This document shows positions 19,972-29,800 of a stretch of DNA of 64,000 nucleotides, piece after piece (position 1 is the stretch's first letter; each line of letters begins with the position of its first letter). The notes beneath the pieces are model-generated. The model had not been told where the DNA came from, searched no databases, and worked only from the letters and a program-made list of their open reading frames with translations. The DNA comes from Thermobispora bispora DSM 43833 (GTDB taxonomy: Bacteria > Actinomycetota > Actinomycetes > Streptosporangiales > Streptosporangiaceae): assembly GCF_000092645.1 (NCBI RefSeq), contig NC_014165.1:3224001-3288000 (forward strand), given 5' to 3'. A program made the translations under genes and the position numbers.

Positions 19972-20328
19972 GGAACCCCCTCCCGGCCGGACGGGCGGGC
20001 GGAGGCCGCCCGCCTCGTTCCCCCGTGCGTGTGGCACATATCGGACCTCGACTGACCGATGCCGACATATGCGGCACGGCGATTTCGTGCCCAGCTATCG
20101 GCGTTTCACGGTGTCAGCGGGCCGGGGCGGTAACGCCCGGGGAACATGGCGTCCGGTCATCACGAGGGTGTTCCGGGAGTGTTCGAGGCGCGGCGCGGCG
20201 CCCGGCCCGAGGCGGCCGGTGCCGCGTGATCATCGTCTTCCGTGGAGACTCCCCGGTCGGCCGTGCCGGGGGTACGCGACGCGCCGCGGTCAACCGGATC
20301 TTCACCGACCGGCGAACGATCTCTGGGG

Positions 20329-20907
20329 TCAGTCCTCGACCCGGTTCGTCGGCTCGGTCACCACCATCACGAAGCGGACCGGCCCCTCGCCGTGGTTGGC
20401 GTACCGGTGGGGCCGGTCGGCGCTGAAGACCACGGCCGCGCCCTCGCCGATCGTGTGGCTCTGGCCGTACACGGTGAGGGTGAGCTCCCCCTCGAGGACG
20501 GTGAGCATCTCCCGGGTGCCCGGCGGGTGCGCGTCCCCGTCGTAGTGCTCACCGGGGCCGAGCCGCCAGTCCCACAGCTCGAGGATGGCCGGCGCGTCGG
20601 AGCCGATCAGCAGCCGCGCCGAGCTGCTGGCGCCGTGCTGGAAGGTCACGGCCTCGGACGGCTGAACGATCCGCACCACCGGGACGTCGGCGACTTCGAC
20701 CAGCCGGCCGATGCTGACGCCGAGCGCCTCGGCGATCCGGTTGAGGGTGTTGATGCTGGGGTTCGTCCGGCCCTGCTCGATCTGGATGAGCATGCCCCGG
20801 CTAACCTTCGACCTGGCGGCCAGCTCGTCGAGGGTCATCCCGCGCTGGCCCCGCAGGCTCCGCACGTTCGCGGCGATCGCGGCGTTGATCGTCTCGGGGT
20901 CGGGCAT
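20329..20907 (-). CDS. XRE-cupin regulator
   Basis: 192 residues: N-terminal helix-turn-helix (about 10-65; TLDELAARSKVSRGMLIQIE) and C-terminal cupin barrel (about 105-185; HYDGDAHPPGTREMLTVLEGE). The two-domain design is common for regulators of small-molecule catabolism or export that sense a metabolite in the cupin. It diverges from an EamA transporter with 84 bp between starts, the likely target. Confidence 0.92.
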   Translation of the reverse strand: MPDPETINAAIAANVRSLRGQRGMTLDELAARSKVSRGMLIQIEQGRTNPSINTLNRIAEALGVSIGRLVEVADVPVVRIVQPSEAVTFQHGASSSARLLIGSDAPAILELWDWRLGPGEHYDGDAHPPGTREMLTVLEGELTLTVYGQSHTIGEGAAVVFSADRPHRYANHGEGPVRFVMVVTEPTNRVED

Positions 20908-20910
20908 GGG

Positions 20911-20950
20911 TACAGTCTATTATGCTTTAAAGTTAATTTATTGTACTTTC
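20911..20950. promoter_or_regulatory. AT-rich divergent promoter/operator
   Basis: About 40 bp that is nearly 80 percent A+T in a genome above 70 percent G+C, placed between the divergent XRE-cupin and EamA starts. It holds the palindrome CTTTAAAG (20925-20932) and TATTATGCTTTAA-like -10 words on both strands. Likely overlapping promoters with a regulator site. Confidence 0.6.
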
Positions 20951-20991
20951 GACGATCTCTTGTGGCCCCGACGGCTCCCGGAGGTCGCACC

Positions 20992-21828
20992 GTGACCGTG
21001 GCCGCGCTGGCGACGGCGGCCGCCGCCATCCTCGGCACCGCGGACTTCCTCGGCGGGCTCGCCGCCCGGCGCTCCCGCCTCATCGCCGTCGTCCTCGTCT
21101 CGCAGCTCGGCGGCCTCCTGGTGACCGGGCTGCTGCTCTCGCTCCTCCCCGGCACGCCGAGCGCCCCCGCCCTGCTGTGGGGGATGGCCTCCGGCGTCAC
21201 CGGCGCGACCGCCATCGCCCTCTTCTACCGGAGCCTCGCCGCCGGCGTGATGTCCGTGGTCGCCCCGGCCACCGGGGCCACCAGCATGGCGGTGCCCGTG
21301 CTGATCGGCCTCGCCCTCGGGGAGCGCCCGTCCCCGCTCGCCATCGGCGGCATCGCCGCCGGGCTCGCCGCCGTCCTGCTCGTCGGCCAGGACGGCAGGC
21401 GATCGCGGACCGGGTCCCTGACCGGCCCCCTCGTGGGCGGGATCCTCGCCGGCGCCGGCTTCGGCGGCTCCTATACCCTGCTCAAGCTCGCCCCGGCCGA
21501 CGCCGGGCTGTGGCCGCTGCTCGGCGGACGGGCCTGCTCGGTCCTGCTGGTCGCGCTCGTCGCCGTGGCGGCGCGGCGGAGCCCGCGCCCGGCGCCGGGG
21601 TCGCTCGCGGTGACGCTTCTCGCCGGGGTGCTCGACGCGACGGGGATCGCCCTCTACCTGCTCGCCGTCCAGCAGGGCATGCTCAGCCTGGTCGCCCCGC
21701 TGGTCTCCCTCTACCCGGCGAGCACGCTGCTGCTCGCCCGGTACGTGCTCGGGGAACGGCTGAGGCCGGTGCAGATCACCGGGGTGGCCTGCGCCCTGGG
21801 CGCGATCGTGCTGATCTCCGTCTCCTGA
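20992..21828 (+). CDS. EamA/DMT-superfamily transporter
   Basis: 278 residues with ten hydrophobic helices in two repeats, the layout of the drug/metabolite transporters. First repeat about 1-130, second about 140-278, each with the EamA pattern (GATAIALFYRSLAAG; PLVSLYPASTLLLARYVLGE). Cytoplasmic membrane; probably metabolite or amino-acid export. The GTG at 20992 has GGAGG 7 bp upstream. Likely under the divergent XRE-cupin protein. Confidence 0.9.
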   Translation: MTVAALATAAAAILGTADFLGGLAARRSRLIAVVLVSQLGGLLVTGLLLSLLPGTPSAPALLWGMASGVTGATAIALFYRSLAAGVMSVVAPATGATSMAVPVLIGLALGERPSPLAIGGIAAGLAAVLLVGQDGRRSRTGSLTGPLVGGILAGAGFGGSYTLLKLAPADAGLWPLLGGRACSVLLVALVAVAARRSPRPAPGSLAVTLLAGVLDATGIALYLLAVQQGMLSLVAPLVSLYPASTLLLARYVLGERLRPVQITGVACALGAIVLISVS

Positions 21829-22114
21829 CCGTGCCGTCGCCGCCGCAGGCGGCCGGGCGGGCGTACGGCCGTGCGCCCGGGTGGGTGCGCCCGCGTGTCT
21901 CGGTGCTGCGCGTTCTCCCAGGCCGGATGGTGGTACCCCGGCGCGTTCCCCCGCGCGTCCGGGTGCCGCCCGGGTTCCGCGTCGCCGCGTGCGGCACACC
22001 GTACGGCACGGCGGCGCGGCCGGGCCGGGTCATGCGCGCCCGACCGGGTCAGGCGGCCGGCCGGGTCAGGCGGATGGCCGACTCGGGCAGCAGACCGGGC
22101 CGGGCTCGGCCGGA

Positions 22115-22711
22115 TCAGGCGGCCGCCGGCTCCGGCTCGGCCGCGCTCACCAGGCCGCCCTCGCGGGCGTAGTCCTTCAGCATGGCGCGCAGCTGCTTGC
22201 GGCCGCGGTGCAGCCGGGACATGACCGTCCCGATGGGGGTGCCCATGAGCTCCGCGATCTCCCGGTAGGCGTACCCCTCGATGTCGGCGAGGTAGACGGC
22301 GATCCGGAACTCCTCGGGGAGGGAGCGGAGGGCGTCCATCACGACCGAATCGGGGATCTGGTCGAGCGCCTCGGCCTCGGCCGACCGCAGGCCGGTGGAG
22401 GTGTGCGACTCGGCCGCCGCGAGCTGCCAGTCCTCGATGTCCTCGGCGGCGGAAAGCTTCGGCGAACGCTGCTTCTTGCGGTAGTCGTTGATGAAGTTGT
22501 TGGTGAGGATCCGGTGCAGCCACGCCTTGAGGTTCGTCCCCGGCCGGAACTGGTGGTACGAGGTGTACGCCTTGGCCACGGTCTCCTGGACCAGGTCCTC
22601 GGCGTCCGCCGGATTCCGCGTCAACCGCATCGCCGATGCGTAGAGCTGCCCGGTGACCGGCATGACCTCGCGCTCGAGCCAGACCCGCCGCTCTTCGTCG
22701 GTCGAGATCAT
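22115..22711 (-). CDS. sigR: ECF sigma factor, SigR/SigH (redox) group
   Basis: 198 residues. Region 2 contains [22 protein letters not shown] and [22 protein letters not shown]; the linker [20 protein letters not shown] and region 4 ([41 protein letters not shown]) are very close to Streptomyces SigR and mycobacterial SigH, which turn on the thiol-oxidative stress response. Those are usually followed by an anti-sigma gene (rsrA/rshA, HxxxCxxC); none follows here. ATG 22711 with a GGGGGG-rich ribosome site is chosen; an upstream in-frame ATG at 22777 is possible. Confidence 0.93.
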   Translation of the reverse strand: MISTDEERRVWLEREVMPVTGQLYASAMRLTRNPADAEDLVQETVAKAYTSYHQFRPGTNLKAWLHRILTNNFINDYRKKQRSPKLSAAEDIEDWQLAAAESHTSTGLRSAEAEALDQIPDSVVMDALRSLPEEFRIAVYLADIEGYAYREIAELMGTPIGTVMSRLHRGRKQLRAMLKDYAREGGLVSAAEPEPAAA

Positions 22712-23312
22712 TTCATCCCCCCTGGAGAAACCCCGGAGCCTGAGAATCATGCGCGCATGCCCGGCCATCGACGGCACACGAGCATTCCAACGCGGGTGTA
22801 AGCGCAGCGTTAGGGCTCGTCTCTGAGCTACGTCTCACCGCGACAGGTCAGACGGTCGCCCTCGACCCTGCCTGACCGGTCCTCATCGAGGCATGCCGGA
22901 AGTCGTACGGAACGTCGGGCTGATCACGCGGTCACACGCCGCACTACCCCGAAAGCGGTCGGCTCGCAACTGATCTAGGTCTCACAATTGTAACACTTCA
23001 GCCCGCGACCGGTAAAAGGACCGCCTATGGGGCACCGGTGACGCTCGCCGAGCGGTCTCCGCCGCCGGGGCCGTAGGCCACCGGGCCGCGGACCCGCGCA
23101 CCGCTCGCGCGCCCCATCCGCCAGGCCTGCCACGCTCCGCGCTCCGCCGAGCCGGCGCGTGTTCGCCTGCCGCCGTTCGCCCGCCCGCCGCGGGCGGACG
23201 GATCACGCCATCCGACGATCCGGCCTCACCCCGCCTGATCGAGATCGCGGTCACCCACGCGAATCAGTACAACCGCCTTACTTGCACTTTTATTTCATCG
23301 ATCCACACCGCT
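22712..23312. other. 600-bp gap between sigR and the esterase gene
   Basis: No gene seen. It must hold the sigR promoter and part of the esterase promoter. An AT-richer patch CACAATTGTAACACTTC lies near 22982-22998 and another, TTACTTGCACTTTTATTTC, at about 23278-23296. Open frames are not coding-like. Confidence 0.5.
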
Positions 23313-23328
23313 GACCTTGCGCAAGGTC
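23313..23328. promoter_or_regulatory. 16-bp palindrome before the esterase
   Basis: GACCTTGCGCAAGGTC, a perfect palindrome with the TTGCGCAA centre common in LacI-family operators. It is 90 bp upstream of the GTG; a -35-like TTGACA follows at 23348-23353. Good candidate for carbohydrate control of the gene. Confidence 0.65.
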
Positions 23329-23417
23329 CGGCCGTGTCAGGGCTCGATTGACACCTTGAAAAGTCGAACTTGACGCTCGACGGTGGTGGTCCAATCTCAC
23401 GTGGAAGGAGAGCCCAG

Positions 23418-24767
23418 GTGAAGAGCCACTCGGGCCGCTCCACGATCCGATCGGCGGTCGCCGTGCTCGCGGTGGCGGCGACCTGCGCGGTCGGTGGAGC
23501 GTTGACACCGGGCGCTCAGGCGGCCGTGGTCACCGCGGCCGTGGAGGACGACGGCACCGGCTGCCCGGTCCCGGACACCGGTGACCTGGCGAGCACTCCC
23601 CTGCTGCCCGACCCCTTCCGCAAGCTCGGCACGCGCATCACCACCAAGGCGGAGTGGCGGTGCCGCCGCGCGGAGATCAGGAAACTGGCGGAGCGGTACG
23701 TCTACGGCACCAAGCCCGGAAAACCGGCGAGCGTCACGGGTTCGGTCACGCGGAACGGCATCACCGTCAACGTGTCGGAAGGCGGCAGGAGCGCGAGCTT
23801 CTCGGCGAGCGTCGACCTGCCGAGCGGGAACGGCCCGTTCCCCGCCGTCGTCGTCCTGGGCGGGCTCGGCGCGGACACCGCCACCATCAAGGCGGCCGGT
23901 GCCGCGGTCATCGGCTTCGACCCGTACTCCGTCGGGCGGGAGAACACCTCCCGGAGCAACAAGCAGGGCGCCTTCTACACCCTCTACGGCTCCTCCAGCA
24001 GCACCGGCCTGCTCGCCGCCTGGGCCTGGGGCGTGAGCCGCATCATCGACGTCATCGAGCAGTCGGACGGCTCCATCCTCAAAGCGGACGCGATTGGGGT
24101 CACCGGGTGCTCCCGGTTCGGCAAGGGCGCCTTCGTGACCGGCGCGTTCGACCAGCGCATCGCGCTCACCATGCCGATCGAGTCCGGCACCGGCGGCGTC
24201 CCCATCTTCCGCGGCGTGGCCCGGGAGAGCGGCGCCCAGCCGCTGAGCAGCGCGTACAACGAGCAGCCGTGGCTCGGTGACGCGTTCGGCTCGTTCACCG
24301 GCGACCCGGCGCGGCTGCCGGTGGACACGCACTCGATCATCGGCATGATCGCGCCGCGGGGCCTGTTCATCATGGAGAACCCGCACATCGACTGGCTCGG
24401 CTCCCGGCCCGGCAGCGTCGCCGCCCTGGCCGGAGCGGAGATCTACAAGGCGCTCGGCGCGGAGGACAACATCAGCTACTGGTCCAACGTCCAGGACGGC
24501 ACGCACTGCGCCGCGCGCGCCGAGTGGCGGGACCCCCTGCAGCGGAACATCCGCAAGTTCCTGCTGAAGACGGGCGACGATACGGGCGTCTTCAACATCT
24601 CGCCCAACGCACGGGCGACCTGGCGGGGTGGCGGGACTGGACGACCCCGGTCCTCAGCGACGACGGTGGGACGCAGCCGTCGCCGAGCCGGCCGCCCACG
24701 AGCCCGAGCCCGTCCCCGACCGGCAACCCGCCGCCCGGGCAGTGCTCGGCCACGCTGCGCGTGGTGA
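23418..24767 (+). CDS. secreted CE15 glucuronoyl esterase (frame broken before its CBM2)
   Basis: GTG at 23418 with GGAAGGAG 7 bp upstream. Signal peptide about 1-36, then a CE15 domain (about 50-395) that would cut the ester between lignin alcohols and 4-O-methyl-glucuronic acid of xylan. Nucleophile Ser232 in the hallmark GCSRFGKGAF, acidic residue in PIESGTGG, His363 in DGTHCA. Residue 402 (Trp) is the last sensible one; the frame then runs on for 47 Arg/Pro-rich residues to 24767. The intended sequence continues in another frame through a Pro/Ser linker into a CBM2. One missing G in the run at 24625-24628 would explain this. Catalytic domain is intact; anchoring to cellulose would be lost if the lesion is real. 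Confidence 0.9.
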   Translation: MKSHSGRSTIRSAVAVLAVAATCAVGGALTPGAQAAVVTAAVEDDGTGCPVPDTGDLASTPLLPDPFRKLGTRITTKAEWRCRRAEIRKLAERYVYGTKPGKPASVTGSVTRNGITVNVSEGGRSASFSASVDLPSGNGPFPAVVVLGGLGADTATIKAAGAAVIGFDPYSVGRENTSRSNKQGAFYTLYGSSSSTGLLAAWAWGVSRIIDVIEQSDGSILKADAIGVTGCSRFGKGAFVTGAFDQRIALTMPIESGTGGVPIFRGVARESGAQPLSSAYNEQPWLGDAFGSFTGDPARLPVDTHSIIGMIAPRGLFIMENPHIDWLGSRPGSVAALAGAEIYKALGAEDNISYWSNVQDGTHCAARAEWRDPLQRNIRKFLLKTGDDTGVFNISPNARATWRGGGTGRPRSSATTVGRSRRRAGRPRARARPRPATRRPGSARPRCAW

Positions 24768-25033
24768 ACTCCTGGAACGAAGGCTGGCAGGGCGAGGTCA
24801 CGGTCCGTGCCGGGAGCACGCCGATCAACGGCTGGACCGTGCGCTGGACATGGCCCGGATCCCAGAGCATCACCCAGCTGTGGGGCGGTGACCATCAGCC
24901 GTCCGGATCCGGGACGGTGACGGTGCGCAACGCACCGTGGAACGGCTCGCTCGGCGCCGACGCGAGCACGACCTTCGGCTTCCTCGCGTCGGGATCGCCG
25001 GCGACCCCGGCGGCCACCTGCACCAGCCCGTGA
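24629..25033 (+). pseudogene. CBM2 cellulose-binding module cut off from its esterase
   Basis: Reading from 24629 in the frame one base back gives WRDWTTPVLSDDG, a Pro/Ser/Thr linker (SPSRPPTSPSPSPTG), then a CBM2 of about 100 residues with Cys at both ends and the surface Trp residues in NSWNEGW, INGWTVRWTWP and NAPWNGSL. It has no start or ribosome site of its own. Fused to the upstream CE15 domain by adding one G at 24625-24628 it forms a normal secreted CE15-linker-CBM2 enzyme of about 538 residues. Confidence 0.85.
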
Positions 25034-25072
25034 CCCCGTAGGTCTCACCGGACACCCCCACCGGGTGCACCG

Positions 25073-25109
25073 ACAGGGCCCGTGGTACGTCGCGTACCAC
25101 GGGCCCTGT
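25073..25109. terminator. bidirectional terminator between esterase and ftsY
   Basis: Perfect 17-bp arms (ACAGGGCCCGTGGTACG and complement) around a 3-base loop. It lies between the convergent ends of the esterase unit (25033) and ftsY (25131) and can serve both. Confidence 0.85.
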
Positions 25110-25130
25110 GCACGATCGGTGGCCGCCGGC

Positions 25131-26306
25131 TCAGTCCCCCACGATGGCGTCGACGAACAGCTTCGGATCGAACGGGGCGAGGTCGTCCGGGCCCTCGCCG
25201 AGACCCACGAGCTTGACCGGGACGCCGAGCTCCCGCTGCACCGAGATCACGATGCCGCCCTTGGCCGTGCCGTCGAGCTTGGTCAGCACGATCCCGGTGA
25301 CGTCCACCACCTCGGCGAACACCTGGGCCTGGCGCATGCCGTTCTGCCCGGTGGTCGCGTCGAGGACGAGCAGGACCTCGTCGACCTGCGCCTTCTTTTC
25401 GATGACCCGCTTGATCTTGCCGAGCTCGTCCATCAGGCCGACCTTGGTGTGCAGGCGGCCCGCGGTGTCCACGATGACCGTGTCGACCTTGTCGGCGATG
25501 CCCTTCGCGACCGCGTCGAAGGCCACGGAGGCCGGGTCGGCGCCCTCAGGCCCGCGCACCACGGCGGCGCCCACCCGTTCGCCCCAGGTCTGGAGCTGAT
25601 CGGCGGCGGCGGCGCGGAACGTGTCCGCGGCGCCGAGCAGCACCTTCTTGCCGTCCCCGACCAGGGCCCGGGCGAGCTTGCCCGCGGTGGTGGTCTTGCC
25701 AGTGCCGTTGACCCCGACGATCAGGACGACGGCCGGGCGCTCCCCGGTCGGCTCCGTGCGCAGCGTGCGGTCGAGGTCCGGGCCGACCTGGGCGAGCAGC
25801 TCCTCCCGGAGCAGGGCACGCAGCTCCTCCTCCGTTCGGGTGCCGAGCACCTTCACCTTCGTGCGCAGGTTCTCCACCATCGCCCGGGTGGGCGCGACCC
25901 CCACGTCCGCGGTGATCAGGGTCTCCTCGATCTCGTCCCAGACCTCGTCGTCGAGCCGGTCCCTCGACAGCAGCTCGAGGAGGCCCCGCCCGATCACGTT
26001 CTGGGAGCGGGCCAGGCGGCTGCGCAGCCGTACCATCCGGCCGGCCGACGGCGGCGGAACCTCGATCGCGGGTGGCTTGACCAGCTCCTCGGCCGGTGGA
26101 GGCGGCACGGTGGTCGTCGCCGTCCCGGCGGCCTCCTCTTCCTCGGTCGCGGCCGGCCGGCCCGGTGCCTCGGCCGCGGGCGTCTCCGGCGGTGCCGGCA
26201 CGCTCGGCGGCCTCCGGGTCTTCGGCCGGAACAGCAGGAAAACGCTCACCAACGCCAGGGCGGCGATGGCGACCACCAACACCAGGTAGCCGATGTACTC
26301 CTCCAC
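25131..26306 (-). CDS. ftsY: signal recognition particle receptor FtsY
   Basis: 391 residues. N-terminal membrane helix (about 5-26), a Pro/Glu-rich linker (30-90), then the NG domain: G1 GVNGTGKTTT (about 198-207), DTFRAAAADQL, G3 DTAGRLHTK and G4 TKLDGTAKGG. Docks SRP-ribosome complexes at the membrane so that proteins are inserted co-translationally. The amino-terminal helix is normal for actinobacterial FtsY. It lies downstream of smc on the same strand, 572 bp away, the usual neighbourhood in Streptomyces. Confidence 0.97.
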   Translation of the reverse strand: MEEYIGYLVLVVAIAALALVSVFLLFRPKTRRPPSVPAPPETPAAEAPGRPAATEEEEAAGTATTTVPPPPAEELVKPPAIEVPPPSAGRMVRLRSRLARSQNVIGRGLLELLSRDRLDDEVWDEIEETLITADVGVAPTRAMVENLRTKVKVLGTRTEEELRALLREELLAQVGPDLDRTLRTEPTGERPAVVLIVGVNGTGKTTTAGKLARALVGDGKKVLLGAADTFRAAAADQLQTWGERVGAAVVRGPEGADPASVAFDAVAKGIADKVDTVIVDTAGRLHTKVGLMDELGKIKRVIEKKAQVDEVLLVLDATTGQNGMRQAQVFAEVVDVTGIVLTKLDGTAKGGIVISVQRELGVPVKLVGLGEGPDDLAPFDPKLFVDAIVGD

Positions 26307-26878
26307 ACCATGCAGTCTCCCAGACGACCAGGGGTGCCCGGCCCAACCCCGGGGGTGCCGGCCCGGACTCGCGTGGCAACCGGCCGGCGGCCGGCCAGGG
26401 CACGGCGGCGATCCGGGCCCCGGGCATTTCCCTGCTCAGTAGCCCTCGCGGGCGTCGCCGGCCCGTACCTCGCATGGAGGAGCAGCCGAAGGCGGGCGGA
26501 ACACGGCGGCGTGGCCGACCCCGGGCGCTCCCGGACGGGCGTCGCCGATCCGGGCGGTCCCCGCTCGATGGTCCCGGCGGGCGTCACCAGCCCGGACTCG
26601 CACGGGGGACCGGCCGACGGCGGGACGGCGCATACCGACGTGCCCGGGCCCGGGCGTTTCCCGTGCCCGACGGTCCCCGCGGTCCGGCTCGGGACTTCCC
26701 CGGTACGGGTGGTATCGGGACGGGACAGCGGCGGTGGCCCGCGATCCGGGCGGCATGGTGAGCGCGATCAGCCGGGCCTGGTGGACCGCGCCCGGGCGGG
26801 GCGGCGTGCCCCGCCCGGACCGTGTGGCATCGGTGGCCGGGCACCCGCCCGGGCAGCGTCGTCAGCGCATCTGGGGCG
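26307..26878. other. 572-bp smc-ftsY gap with short repeats
   Basis: No gene supported. A word close to CGGGCGTCGCCGRYCCG recurs near 26447, 26533 and 26577, and CCCGGACTCGC occurs twice (near 26362 and 26590). This is GC-rich minisatellite-like DNA; the ftsY promoter presumably lies near 26307-26360. Confidence 0.5.
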
Positions 26879-29800
26879 TCACTCGCGCAACCGCTGGCTC
26901 ACCACCTGGCTCACCCCGCCGCGCATGGTCACGCCGTACAGCGCGTCGGCGATCTCCATGGTCCGCTTCTGGTGGGTGATGATGATGAGCTGCGAGGTCT
27001 TCCGCAGCTCCTCGAACAGGGTGAGCAGCCGCTGGGTGTTGGTGTCGTCGAGTGCCGCCTCCACCTCGTCCATCACATAGAACGGCGACGGCCGGGCCTT
27101 GAAGATGGCGATGAGGAAGGCGACCGCGGTGAGCGCCCGCTCCCCGCCGGAGAGCAGCGAGAGCCGCTTGATCTTCTTCCCCGGCGGCCGGGCCTCCACC
27201 TCGACGCCGGTGTGGAGCATGTCGTCCGGGTCGGTGAGGATCAGCCGGCCCTCACCGCCCGGGAAGACCCGCTGGAAGATCTGCGCGAACTCCCGCGCCA
27301 CGTCGTGGAAGGCGGAGGCGAACATCTGCTCCACCCGCTCGTCGACCTCCTTGACGACGAGCATCAGATCCCGCCGGCTCTTCTTGAGGTCCTCCAGCTG
27401 CGAGGTGAGGAACGCGTGGCGCTCCTCCAGCGCGGCGTACTCCTCGAGCGCGAGCGGGTTGACCTTGCCGAGCTGGGCGAGCCGCCGCTCGGCGGTCGCG
27501 GCGCGCTTCTCCTGCTCCTCCCGGACGTACGGCACGGGCGGGTCGCCGGGCACCGGGACGTGCGGGCCGTACTCGGCGATCAGCGACTCGACGTCGAGGC
27601 TGAACTCCTCCATGGCCCGCTTCTCGAGCTGCTCCAGGCGGAGCCGCCGCTCGGTCCGCGCGACCTCGCTGCCGTGGGCCCGGTTGACCAGGGCATCGAG
27701 CTCGGCGCCGAGCTCCCGGACGCGGCCCCGGACCGTCTTGAGCTCGGTCTCGATGTGCTCGCGGGCCCGTTCGGCGGCCTCCCGCTCCTCGGCGGCGAGC
27801 GCGAGGGACCGCTCCACGGCCTGCAGGGCGGTCTGGGCGCCGCGCACCACCGCGGCGGCCGTCTCGGCCTGCCTGCGGCGGCGGGCCCGCTCTGCGGCCA
27901 ACCTGGCCCGCTCCACCCGCTCCCGCTCCGCGGCGCGCAGCAGGGCGTCCGCGCGGCCGGCGATCCCCTGGAGCCGCTCTTCCACGGTCCGGACGGCGAG
28001 CCGGGCCTCCAGCTCCGCCTGCCGGGCCGACTCGCAGGTCGCGGCGAGCTCGTCGCGGGTCTCGGTGGTGACCTCCTCGGTCAGCTCGGCCGCGTACTCC
28101 TCCTCGGCCAGCCGCTCTTCCAGCTCCACGACGGCGGCCAGGGCCTCCTCGCGGGCCTGCTCCGCGCCCCGCACGGCCTGCTCCAGCCGGGCGACCTCGT
28201 CGGCGGCCGCGTTCGCCGCGGCCTCCAGACCGGCCAGCCGGCGGGCCGCGTCGGCGGCGGCCTGGTCGGCCTCCCGCTGCCTGCTCCGCAGCCGGTCGAG
28301 CGCCGCCTGGGCGGCGTTGAGGCCCTGCTGGGCGGCGTCGACCCTGCTCTGGGCCGCCGCGGCGGCCCGCTGGGCCTCGGCCACGCGCTCCTCCGCCTCG
28401 GCGACGGCGTTCCGGCACTCCTCCTCGGCGGCGAGCGCCTCGGCGAGCGCCCGGGCGTTGCGCTCCGCCTCGGCCTGGGCGGCGGCGAGGCCGGCGGCCG
28501 CCTCGTCGAGCGCCCGCCGCATCTGCAGCACCGAGGTGCGGCCGCCCGGGCCGCCCTGGGCCGCGTACGCGCCGAGCACCTCACCGGCCCGGGTGACCGC
28601 CCGCAGCCGCGGGTTCGCCTCGACCACCTTGCGCGCGGTGACGAGGTCGGGGACGACGACCACGTCGGAGAGCAGCGCGGCCACCGCCGGGCGCAGCGCT
28701 TCGGGCGCGGTGACGAGATCGGCGGCCCACTCCGCGCCGGCGACCGGCGGCTCACCGGGGTGACGGGCCTCCGTGGCGTCGCCGGCGATCAGCAGCGCGG
28801 AGCCGCCCCCGCCGGACTCGCGCAGGTGCTCCATGGCGGCCACGGCCGCGTGGAGCGAGGCCACGGCCACGCCGTCGACCGCGAGCACGGCCGCGATCGC
28901 CGCCTCGGCCCCGGGCGCGACGGTGAGCAGGCCGGCCACCGGGCCGAGCACCCCGGGCAGGCCGGCGCCGAGCAGGGTCGCGGCCCCGTCCGTGGGCTGG
29001 TTGAGGCTCAGCTCGAGCGCCTCCCGGCGCGCCTGCAGCGCGGCCACCTTGCGCTGCGACTCCTGATCGGCCGCCACCGCGGCGGCGACCGCCGCCTTCG
29101 CCGCGGCGAGCGCCTCCTGCGGGGCGGCGAGACCGGCCTTCACCCGGTCCACCTCGGCCTCGGCCTGCGCGGCAGCCGCCCGGGCCTCCTCCACGGCGGC
29201 GCGGGCGAGCTCCACCTCCTCCTCGGCGGCGGCGAGCTCGGCCAGGAGCCGCTCATCGACCTCCGGCTCGGCGAGCGCCTGCGCCTCGAGCTCGGCCCGC
29301 GCCTGCTCGGCCCGCCGCCGCGCCTCCTCGAGCGCCCGGGAGAGCCGGCCGATCTCCTCGTCGGCCGCCCGGGCCCGGCTGCGCGCGGACTCCACCTGGC
29401 CGCGGAGGGCGGCGAGCGCCTCGCGCCGTTCGGCCGCGGCGCGGGCCGCGGCGGCGAGGCGGCGTTCCTCGGCCGCCAGGGCGTTCTCCGCCTCGGCGCG
29501 GTAGTCGACGGCGGCGGCCAGCCGGGCGTTCGCCTCCTCGAGCTCCTGGGCGAGGGCCTCCTCCTGCGCGCGCGCCTCGGCCGCCTCGCGTTCGAGCTCC
29601 TCGGGGTCGCGGCCCCAGCGCTGGACCTGCGCGGCCTCGGCGGCGTGCCGCTGCCGCTCCGCGGCGAGGCTCTCCACGCTGCGCAGCCGCTCCTTGATGG
29701 CGGAGAGCCGGTAGTAGGACTCCTGGGCCGCCTTGAGCCGCGGCTCGGCCTCGCTCGCCGCGGCCTCCAGCTCGGCCTCCACGCGCTGGCTCTCCGCGAG

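Noticed and set aside
22712-23312. Riboswitch or SigR-type autoregulated promoter in the long gap
   Set aside because: GGAAT occurs upstream of sigR but no matching GTT at the right spacing; no riboswitch core recognised.
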